Positions 17,358 through 24,565 of a stretch of 64,000 nucleotides of DNA are shown piece by piece. Source of the DNA: Sphingomonas beigongshangi. Lineage in GTDB: Bacteria; Pseudomonadota; Alphaproteobacteria; Sphingomonadales; Sphingomonadaceae. The stretch is from assembly GCF_016820445.1 (NCBI RefSeq), contig NZ_JADHDT010000001.1, positions 558,001 through 622,000 on the forward strand, written 5' to 3'. The notes beneath the pieces were generated by a model. It saw only the letters and a list, made by a program, of their open reading frames with translations. It made no database searches and had not been told where the DNA came from. The position numbers and the translations under genes are program-made. Positions within the stretch are counted from its first letter, which is position 1; the number at the start of each line of letters is the position of its first letter.

Positions 17358-18785
17358 TCATCCCAGCCACCCGCCGGTGAACCCCGCGCGCTGCAGCCCG
17401 CGCCGGATCGTCGGCGACCGACGCATGACCCGCCACACCCCCTCGTCGCGCGCATTGGCGATAGCACCCGTGATCGCGCCCTGGTCGATGCCGAGGTAAT
17501 CGCGCGCCACCCAGCCGGCAGCCGGGTCGACCGAGCCCGTTTCCAGCTTGGCGGACGCGTAGCGGAACGAGGGGTTGAAGCTGTCGAGGAATCCGTATTT
17601 GCCGTACAGCCCCGGCCAGCGACGCAGCGCATCGCCTGCCGGCACCGCGATCTCCGGCGCGAAGGCGAGGCTGCCGAGCGCGGCGGTCGGGGCCAGCGTG
17701 CCATCGTCGCGCCCGTCGGGCTGGCCGAGCGGCCCGCGCGCCGAATAGCCGTAGAAGGTGGCGCTGCCGCCCCGGTACGGCAGCTCGAAATTGCCCGGTC
17801 CGTCGCAAGCGGTCAGGCCCCAGATTTCGCCGGAATAGCCGCGCCAGCCCATCGGGTTGGCGATGCAATAGGCGCGATTGGCATAGGTCGCGCGGCGGCT
17901 GTTCTCGAAATAGTCGAGGCCCGCCTGCCGCATCGTGGCATCGCGGATGCCGCGGAAGTCGATCCACATCTGGCTGTACTGGTGCCCGAACAGCGGCGCG
18001 AAGGCGAGGTGCCGCGTCGCGCCCTGCCCACGCCAGAATTCCGGATAGGTCTTCGCCCAGGCATTCCATGCCCCGTCATGGAGCGATCTGCCGCGACTGC
18101 CGAGGCCGACGATATAGACCATCATCCCCTCGTTATACCCTTCCCACGACCGCTCGATGAAGCCCTGGCCCGGATGCCAGCCCATCGACACGCTGCCACG
18201 CGCGTTGGTGAACCATGGCCAGTCGGCGCGATCGGTGATGCGCTGCGCCAGCGTACGGATCTCCGTCTCCGCCGGATCGGCACGGTCGTACCAGGCCCCC
18301 GCGAATAGGATGCCCAGAAAGAGCAGGGTCGTGTCGACGCTGGAAAGCTCGGTATCGCGAAAGCGCTTGCCGGTTTCCATGTCGAGGAAATGGTAGAAGA
18401 ACCCCTTGTGGCCGCTCATCCCGGCCGGCGCGTCGCCCTGCGGCGCGGTATCGAAGAAGCGTAGCGTCGTCAGCGTCAGGTCGCGCGCTTCCTCGCGCCG
18501 TATCCAGCCGCGCGCGACGCCGATCGGATAGGCGGTCAGGGCGAAACCGACCGCGGCGATGCTGGCGAAGGACGGCGTCGGCCAGCGATCGGGGACCAGG
18601 CCGTTCTTGCGGTTGGCGAGATCCCAGAAATAGCGGAACGTGCGATGCTCCAGATCGTCGAACCATCCGGGCAGCGCGGGTCGGCCCGCCGCCAGCGTGG
18701 GCAGCGACTGGCTCGCCGCGACGGCGGCCAGGGGCGTCCGCGCCAACAGGGTCCGACGATCAAGCGGCTTAGAGATAAAGGTCAT
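17358..18785 (-). CDS. PF10091 glucoamylase-like / GH144-type beta-1,2-glucanase
   Basis: A 475-residue exported protein with a twin-arginine-like leader (DRRTLLARTPLAAVAA) and the alpha/alpha-barrel PF10091 fold: WFDDLEHRTFRYFWDLAN at about 41, GFFYHFLDMETG at about 130, ELSSVDTTLLFLGILFAG, WEGYNEGMMVYIVGLGS and GLTACDGP. Families with this domain include GH144 endo-beta-1,2-glucanases, which cut beta-1,2-glucan to sophoro-oligosaccharides; other glucosidase activities are possible. Its ATG overlaps the stop of the LacI gene (ATGA), so regulator and enzyme form one operon. The nearby GH3 beta-glucosidase, GPH permease and Oar-like TBDR fit a complete beta-glucan pathway. The domain is confident, the beta-1,2 linkage is inference. 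Confidence 0.82.
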   Translation of the reverse strand: MTFISKPLDRRTLLARTPLAAVAASQSLPTLAAGRPALPGWFDDLEHRTFRYFWDLANRKNGLVPDRWPTPSFASIAAVGFALTAYPIGVARGWIRREEARDLTLTTLRFFDTAPQGDAPAGMSGHKGFFYHFLDMETGKRFRDTELSSVDTTLLFLGILFAGAWYDRADPAETEIRTLAQRITDRADWPWFTNARGSVSMGWHPGQGFIERSWEGYNEGMMVYIVGLGSRGRSLHDGAWNAWAKTYPEFWRGQGATRHLAFAPLFGHQYSQMWIDFRGIRDATMRQAGLDYFENSRRATYANRAYCIANPMGWRGYSGEIWGLTACDGPGNFELPYRGGSATFYGYSARGPLGQPDGRDDGTLAPTAALGSLAFAPEIAVPAGDALRRWPGLYGKYGFLDSFNPSFRYASAKLETGSVDPAAGWVARDYLGIDQGAITGAIANARDEGVWRVMRRSPTIRRGLQRAGFTGGWLG

Positions 18786-19789
18786 GGAGTACCCGGGGAA
18801 AGAGCGGTGGTACCGCGCACGACGAGTTCCGTCGCCACGGTGAGCGTATCGGGGGACAGGTCGCCCCCTTCGAGGGCATCGACCAGTCGGCCGACGGCAC
18901 GCGCGCCGATCTCCGCCAGCGGAACGCGGACGGTGGTGAGCCCCAGATAGCGGGCGAGCGGAATGTCGTCGAAACCGGTCACCGCGACCGTCCCCGGCAC
19001 GTCCATGCCGGCTTCGCGAAGTCCCCGCAGTACGCCGAGCGCCATCATGTCGTTCGCCGCGACGATCGCATCAAATGTTGCATCCATGCTGCGCAGCATC
19101 GCGACGGCGTCGGCGCCCGACTGTTCATGGAAGTCGCCCTCGATGACGATCGGGGCGATACCCGGAGCATGCGCCGCCATGGCGGCATGATAGGCCTCGC
19201 TCCGTTCGCGCGCGTCGATGTTGCCGGCTGGTCCCGCGACATGCACGATCCGGCGGCGACCCAGGGCGGCGAGGTGCGCGACACTGGCGATGATGCCCGC
19301 GCCATTGTCGATGCGGAACGAGGCGCGGCCGATCCCGTCATGCGAATTGACCAGCACCGCCGGCACGCCCTTCGGCAAGGCGGCATCGAGTCCGGCCGCA
19401 TCCAGTTGCGGCGCCATGACGATCAGCCCGTCGACCCGCCCGCGCATCGACCGCATCGCCTGCGCCGCCAGCGACGCGTCGGCATGCATGTTCGACAGCA
19501 GCAGATGATAGCCGCGCGCGTTCACCTCGCGGTCCATGCCGCGCACGATTTCGGAAAAGAACTCGCCGTGAAGGTCGGGCAGGATCACCCCGATCGCATG
19601 GCTGCGCGCCAAGGACAGGCTGCGTGCGCCCGCGTGCGGCACGTACCCCAGCGCCTCCGCCGCGGCGACGACGCGCGCGCGGGTTTCCGGATGGACGCTG
19701 CTGTGCCCGTTGAGCGCGCGCGATACCGACGCAACCGATACCGAAGCCTCGCGCGCCACGTCGCGTATCGTGGCGGATGCCTGACCCAA
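18782..19789 (-). CDS. LacI/GalR-family transcriptional regulator (beta-glucan locus)
   Basis: A repressor of about 335 residues. HTH: ATIRDVAREASVSVASVSRA near the N-terminus, then the hinge helix and a sugar-binding domain with the family marker VTGFDDIPLARY. The start is uncertain: no ATG precedes the HTH. A TTG at 19789 has GGAGG about 8 nt upstream and is the best choice; the reading frame stays open a little further to a TTG at 19807 that overlaps the Shine-Dalgarno region. It is co-transcribed with the GH144-like gene and divergent from GH3. The GTAACCGGTTAC palindrome lies about 76 bp upstream, and copies precede TBDR B, so autoregulation and control of the locus are likely. The inducer is unknown, probably a beta-gluco-oligosaccharide. 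Confidence 0.9.
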   Translation of the reverse strand: MGQASATIRDVAREASVSVASVSRALNGHSSVHPETRARVVAAAEALGYVPHAGARSLSLARSHAIGVILPDLHGEFFSEIVRGMDREVNARGYHLLLSNMHADASLAAQAMRSMRGRVDGLIVMAPQLDAAGLDAALPKGVPAVLVNSHDGIGRASFRIDNGAGIIASVAHLAALGRRRIVHVAGPAGNIDARERSEAYHAAMAAHAPGIAPIVIEGDFHEQSGADAVAMLRSMDATFDAIVAANDMMALGVLRGLREAGMDVPGTVAVTGFDDIPLARYLGLTTVRVPLAEIGARAVGRLVDALEGGDLSPDTLTVATELVVRGTTALSPGTP

Positions 19790-19864
19790 GACTCGCCCCC
19801 TCCTCAAATGTTCGCCCGGGCGCTATACCCGACCCATCGCATCTTGTGCGAGCCTCCCAGCCTG

Positions 19865-19878
19865 TGTAACCGGTTACA
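19865..19878. promoter_or_regulatory. LacI-type operator between LacI and GH3 genes
   Basis: TGTAACCGGTTACA is a perfect 14-bp palindrome with a central CpG, in the divergent promoter region, 86 bp before the GH3 start. Its 12-bp core matches the site at 15693-15704. Confidence 0.7.
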
Positions 19879-19963
19879 GGAAAGCGTCAACGCGAAAAGC
19901 TGAATGGCCGCCGCGGCGGGAAAGTTCGAGCGTTCGGCGCATGTGAGGGGAGTTTCGCAAGGC

Positions 19964-22240
19964 ATGACCGACATCACCATCTCGCGGCGCGCGGCGCTGC
20001 TCGGCGCGGGCGCGGTGGTCGCCTGGGCGTCCAGCCCGGCGCGTGCGCTGCTGGCGCAGGCGGACGGCGCCGCGCTGTCCAAGCGGGTCGAGGCGATCCT
20101 GGCGACGATGACGCTGGAGGAGAAGGCCGGCCAGTTGCAACTCAATGCCGCGGCCTGGGGTGGCGGCATCGCCACCGCGCTCAACCCGCCGTCGACCGGT
20201 CCGAGCTTCGAGGGCCAGATCGCCGATGCGGTCGCGGGCAAGCTGACCGGCGTGTTCAACGGCAACGGCGCGGAGATGGCGCGGCGGATGCAGGCCGCGG
20301 TGATGCGCGATTCGCGGCTCAAGATCCCGCTGATCTTCGCCGCAGACGTCATTCATGGCCACCGCACCATCTTCCCGGTCCCCGTCGCGGAAGCCGCCAG
20401 CTTCGAGCCCGATCTGGCGATGCGCACCGCGCGCATGGCCGCGTTCGAGGCGGCCGGCGCGGGTATCGACTGGACCTTCTTCCCGATGGTCGACATCGCG
20501 CGCGACCAGCGCTGGGGCCGCACGATGGAGGGCGCGGGCGAGGACGTGCTGCTCGGCAACATGTTCGCCGCCGCGCGGGTGAAGGGCTTCCAGGGCAAGA
20601 GCCTGGCCGCGGACGACGCGGTTATGGCCTGCGTCAAGCATTTCGCCGCCTATGGCGCGGCGGAAAGCGGCCTCGACTATAACATCGTCGACCTGTCCGA
20701 GCGGACGCTGCGCGAGGTGTATCTGCCGCCCTACAAGGCCGGTTTCGATGCGGGCGCGATGAGCGGCATGGCCTCGTTCAACGAGATCGACGGCATCCCC
20801 TCCACGGGCAATCCGTGGCTGATGAAGCAGGTGCTGCGCGACGAGTGGAAGTTCCCCGGCATCATCGTCTCCGACTATACCGGCGACGAGGAGATGATCG
20901 CCGCGGGCTTCGCCAAGGACGGCAAGGACGCGGCACGCATCGCCTTCCTCGCCGGCGTCGACATGAGCATGCAGTCGAACCTTTACGCGCTCCACCTCCC
21001 CAGCCTGGTGCGTGAAGGTGCGGTACCGCAGGAGGCGCTGGACCGGTCGGTGCGGCGCGTGCTCGCGGTCAAGCAGATGCTCGGCCTGTTCGACGATCCC
21101 TTCCGCCGCATCGACAAGAAGCGCGAGGCGACGCGCTCGCGGACCAAGGCGGCGATCGCCCTGTCGCGCGAGGCGGCGCAGAAGGCGATGGTGCTGCTGA
21201 AGAACGACGGCGACCTGCTGCCGCTGGACAAGGGCCGCAAGCTCGCGCTGATCGGCCCCTTCGCCAGCGGCCAGCACGATCTCAATGGCCCCTGGGTCGT
21301 CTATGGCGACAACAACCAGGCGATCGACCTCGCCACCGGCCTCCGCGCGGCGGGCGCCACCAGCATCACCGTCACGGCGGGGTCGGGCGTCGAGGCGCCG
21401 CTCGCCGGCGGGATCGAGGCGGCGGTCGCGGCGGCGCAGGCGGCGGACGTCGTCGTGCTGGCGATCGGCGAGAGCGAGACCATGTCGGGCGAGGCGCAGT
21501 CGCGCACCTCGATCACCGTGCCCGCGCCGCAGATGGCGCTGGCGGAGGCGGTGGCGAAAACCGGCAAGCCGATCGTCGTGCTGCTCAAGAACGGCCGTGG
21601 CCTTGCACTGGAAGGGGCGGTGAAGGACGCGCCCGCGATCCTCGTCACCTGGTTTCTGGGATCCGAGACCGGCCATGCCATCGCCGACGTGCTGTTCGGC
21701 AAGGTCGGACCGTCGGGCCGCCTGCCCCTCAGCTTCCCGCATGAGAGCGGGCAGGAGCCCTATTATTATGCGCATAAGGCGACCGGCCGCCCCGCGCCCG
21801 ACGGCCCGCGCGAGCCGTACAAGGCGCAGTGGCGGACCGCGCCCAATGCGGCCCTGTATCCGTTCGGCCATGGCCTGACCTATGGCAAGGTCAGCTACGA
21901 CGCCGCCAGCGTGCCGGCCACCTTGCCGTGGGACGGACGCATCGAGGTAGCGGCGACCGTCACCAACACCGGCACGAGAGCGTGCGAGGAGCTGGTGCAG
22001 CTCTATATCCGCGACCGCGTCGCGAGCATCACGCGACCGGTCCGCGAGATGAAGGCGTTCCGCAAGGTGGCGCTTGCGCCGGGCAAGAGCGAGCGGGTGA
22101 TCTTCACGCTGACGCGGCAGCAGCTGGAATTCCTGGGGAAGGACCTGCAACCGACGGTGGAGCCGGGTACGTTCGACGTATGGATCGCCCCGTCCGCGCA
22201 GGCACCGGGCGCGCACGGCACGTTCGACCTGCTGCGATAA
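19964..22240 (+). CDS. GH3 beta-glucosidase, Tat-type leader
   Basis: A 758-residue GH3 enzyme that should hydrolyse beta-linked gluco-oligosaccharides from the non-reducing end. ATG 19964 gives a leader MTDITISRRAALLGAGAV with twin arginines, suggesting Tat export to the periplasm. The N-terminal TIM barrel has GRTMEGAGED and the nucleophile region GIIVSDYTGDEE with D304; the alpha/beta sandwich (ALIGPFASG, GRLPLSFPHESGQEP) and a C-terminal FN3-like domain (AATVTNTGTRACEELVQLYI) follow, the standard three-domain layout for bacterial BglX-type enzymes. It is divergent from the LacI-GH144 operon and has its own operator. Linkage specificity is unknown; beta-1,2 is suggested only by the neighbour. 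Confidence 0.93.
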   Translation: MTDITISRRAALLGAGAVVAWASSPARALLAQADGAALSKRVEAILATMTLEEKAGQLQLNAAAWGGGIATALNPPSTGPSFEGQIADAVAGKLTGVFNGNGAEMARRMQAAVMRDSRLKIPLIFAADVIHGHRTIFPVPVAEAASFEPDLAMRTARMAAFEAAGAGIDWTFFPMVDIARDQRWGRTMEGAGEDVLLGNMFAAARVKGFQGKSLAADDAVMACVKHFAAYGAAESGLDYNIVDLSERTLREVYLPPYKAGFDAGAMSGMASFNEIDGIPSTGNPWLMKQVLRDEWKFPGIIVSDYTGDEEMIAAGFAKDGKDAARIAFLAGVDMSMQSNLYALHLPSLVREGAVPQEALDRSVRRVLAVKQMLGLFDDPFRRIDKKREATRSRTKAAIALSREAAQKAMVLLKNDGDLLPLDKGRKLALIGPFASGQHDLNGPWVVYGDNNQAIDLATGLRAAGATSITVTAGSGVEAPLAGGIEAAVAAAQAADVVVLAIGESETMSGEAQSRTSITVPAPQMALAEAVAKTGKPIVVLLKNGRGLALEGAVKDAPAILVTWFLGSETGHAIADVLFGKVGPSGRLPLSFPHESGQEPYYYAHKATGRPAPDGPREPYKAQWRTAPNAALYPFGHGLTYGKVSYDAASVPATLPWDGRIEVAATVTNTGTRACEELVQLYIRDRVASITRPVREMKAFRKVALAPGKSERVIFTLTRQQLEFLGKDLQPTVEPGTFDVWIAPSAQAPGAHGTFDLLR

Positions 22241-22358
22241 ACGCGCCGCCCCCTCCCGCGACGTGGCGAGGGGGGGGGGCATCGCGCTGCGATCACGGCC
22301 GCCCGCGCATCGATGCCCGCGGGCGCGAATCCCCTCTCCCGCGCCCGGCGGGATCGGG

Positions 22359-23693
22359 CTATGTCGCGCGCCGCCGCGACGCTGCGGGCGCGAGCGCCAT
22401 CAGAAGACCCGACACGACGAATCCCGCCAGCGGTACCAGGGCGATCGTCATCCGCATCGCGGCCAGGGTCGCCGGCGTCTGCACGACATTGGCGACATAG
22501 CCTGCCTCGCCGAACGAAACGCCGATCAGCAGCGTCGCCAGGCCGATCGCGATCCGCTGCAGCAGCGCGGCGAGACCGAACACGATGCCCTCGGTCCGCA
22601 CGCCGCCGGTCCGCTCGCCATGGTCGATGACCTCGGGCAGCAGCGCCCAGAAGGCGAAGTGCAAGCCGACGGTCGCCGACTGCATGCCGACCAGGAACAG
22701 CTGCATCGCGCCTGCGCGCGGCAGGTCGCCGAGCGCGAACAGGGACAGCCCCAGGCTGCTCACCAGGACCGCCGCGAACCACACGCGCCGCACGCCGATG
22801 GCACGCGCGATCGCCATCCACACCGGCACCGCCGCCGCGCTGACCGCCATCATCGCGCCGAGCGCGAGCTGTCCCGCGGCCTGATCGCCGAAGACGTATT
22901 TGAAATAGTAGAGCACCGACTTGTTGAGCACGCTGGTCGCGACGATCATCGCCATCATCGCCGCGACCAGGGTGGTGAAGGCCCGGTTGCGCACCACCGC
23001 ACGAAGCGCGCGGCCGAGCGGCACTCTGGGCGGCGGCGGGGCATCATCGCGCGCCAGCGCATCGCGGAACGTTCGGCCGACCAGGATCAGGATCACGCTC
23101 GCTATGGCGGCGAAGAGCAGGGCCGCGCCCAGGAATGCCTTCGGACCGCCCTTCACGCCCATGATCATGCCGCCGAGCGGCACCGTGCCGAGCGCGACGA
23201 CGACCGCCGCCGCCGTGCCGGCCAGCATGCGCAGCCCTGCCACGAAGGCGCGATCGCCGGCGTGGGGGCTGACGCGCGCGGACATGGCGAGATAGGGAAT
23301 GTTCACCAGCGCATAGGCGGTACGGAAGACGAGATGCCCGACCAGAATGCCGATCGCCGCCATGCCACCCGTGCCGTGCAGCGGCAGATAGGCGGCGCAG
23401 AACGCCAGGCCGAGCGGCACCGCTCCCCAGATCAGCACGCGCCGGTAATCCCCCGCCGCGCCGCGCCGGTCGACGAGCACGCCGACCGCGAAGCTGACCA
23501 GGCCGTCCCAGATCGACGCGGCGAGATAGATTGCCGCCGCCGTCTCCACCTTCAGTCCCAGCGCATCGGTGTAATAGAACAGCAGGTAGAGCATCGCGCT
23601 CTGCCAGTAGAGGTTGAAGGCGAAGTCGCCGGCGGCGAACCCCGCCAGCCGCAGCCGCCCGACGCGCGCCGATCCCTCGTCATCCCGCTCCAT
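22359..23693 (-). CDS. GPH-type MFS sugar permease
   Basis: A permease of about 444 residues with roughly 12 hydrophobic segments, of the glycoside-pentoside-hexuronide:cation symporter type: FAFNLYWQSAMLYLLFYYTDALGL, SIWDGLVSFAVGVLVDR (the WDG/D..DR signature) and a large cytoplasmic loop near the middle. I prefer ATG 23693, preceded by AAGGA at 7 nt, over the longer open frame. It is convergent with the GH3 gene, and the 118-bp gap holds a run of ten G (22270-22279). It probably carries the glycoside or disaccharide produced by the periplasmic enzymes of this locus across the inner membrane; the exact substrate is inference. Confidence 0.85.
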   Translation of the reverse strand: MERDDEGSARVGRLRLAGFAAGDFAFNLYWQSAMLYLLFYYTDALGLKVETAAAIYLAASIWDGLVSFAVGVLVDRRGAAGDYRRVLIWGAVPLGLAFCAAYLPLHGTGGMAAIGILVGHLVFRTAYALVNIPYLAMSARVSPHAGDRAFVAGLRMLAGTAAAVVVALGTVPLGGMIMGVKGGPKAFLGAALLFAAIASVILILVGRTFRDALARDDAPPPPRVPLGRALRAVVRNRAFTTLVAAMMAMIVATSVLNKSVLYYFKYVFGDQAAGQLALGAMMAVSAAAVPVWMAIARAIGVRRVWFAAVLVSSLGLSLFALGDLPRAGAMQLFLVGMQSATVGLHFAFWALLPEVIDHGERTGGVRTEGIVFGLAALLQRIAIGLATLLIGVSFGEAGYVANVVQTPATLAAMRMTIALVPLAGFVVSGLLMALAPAASRRRAT

Positions 23694-23855
23694 GCCGCCG
23701 TCCTTCGACGGTCGCTCGCCGAAAGTCGAGGGAGAAGGCGGCCTATGCCGGGGCATGGTTTGACAGCGCGTGACGGCCGGCTACCCCATGCCGAATTCGA
23801 TCGAAGGAAAGCCCGTGCACGCAGACCGGCCCCGCCGCTTCGCCAGGAACGACCG

Positions 23856-24401
23856 ATGAGGCGCGCACTCGGCGGGGTGGCGATGGCTCTGGCGCTCTCC
23901 GCCTGCGCCGGCGGGTACCGGCCGGTCAGCGACACGCCGGTCCGGATCGGCCGGCCCTATATCGTGCGCGGTCGCACCTACGTTCCGGCCGCCCAGCCGG
24001 CCTATGACATGCTCGGCTATGCCACGGTTTATGGTGGCGAATCGGGTAACCGCACCGCGCTGGGCGAGAAGTTCCGGCCGCGCTGGCCGACCGCGGCGCA
24101 TCGCACGCTGCCGCTGCCCACCTATGTCGAGGTAACCGCGCTCGACAGCGGCGCACGGATCGTCGTGCGCGTCAACGACCGCGGCCCCTTCGCGGGTGGC
24201 GATGCGCAGATCATAGACCTGTCTCGCGGCGCCGCAGCGCTGCTCGGGATCGGAAGCGGACATGCACCCGTCAGGGTGCGCGTCGTCGACCCCGCCGAAC
24301 GCGACCGCGAACGCCTTCGGCGCGGCAAGGCAGCCGCCCCGCTCCCGCCCCTGCCGCAAGCCACGGTGCGCGCCCTTCGTGCGCAGCTGGCTGCCGGATA
24401 G
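23856..24401 (+). CDS. rlpA: RlpA-like lipoprotein (septal ring / DPBB domain)
   Basis: A 181-residue lipoprotein: the leader ends in the lipobox LSAC (Cys at about residue 17), then a double-psi beta-barrel domain with YATVYGGESGNRTALGEKF, LPTYVEVTALDSGARIVVRVNDRGPF and IIDLSRGAAALLGI. These are hallmarks of RlpA, a peptidoglycan lytic transglycosylase acting on naked glycan at the septum. It lacks the C-terminal SPOR domain of the E. coli protein; the tail is a short Ala/Pro/Arg-rich segment. The His usual in the RlpA active site (Y-x-H) is replaced here by YGG, so activity is uncertain. AGGAA stands 6 nt before the ATG. The neighbours are unrelated catabolic genes. Confidence 0.85.
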   Translation: MRRALGGVAMALALSACAGGYRPVSDTPVRIGRPYIVRGRTYVPAAQPAYDMLGYATVYGGESGNRTALGEKFRPRWPTAAHRTLPLPTYVEVTALDSGARIVVRVNDRGPFAGGDAQIIDLSRGAAALLGIGSGHAPVRVRVVDPAERDRERLRRGKAAAPLPPLPQATVRALRAQLAAG

Positions 24402-24565
24402 CTCACGCCCCGTCTGCCGGCCCGACGGGAAACGACAGCCGCATTGCACTGAAGCCGAAGCATTAAATTTATTTGTTATACGAACGTAACGTAATCGCCT
24501 CAATTCGGACCTAGCGGGCGTCGCCAGCGGCAGAGACCGCATCGCTTGCTTCCTTGGGGGACATC

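Noticed and set aside
22270-22279. Run of ten G between GH3 and the GPH permease, as a possible phase-variation tract
   Set aside because: It lies between two gene ends (convergent), outside any reading frame and away from promoters, so slippage would have no clear effect.
24463-24500. Pho box before TBDR C
   Set aside because: The region is AT-rich and contains a GTAACGTAA-type direct repeat, but I could not match the two CTGTCAT-like half sites of a PhoB box.
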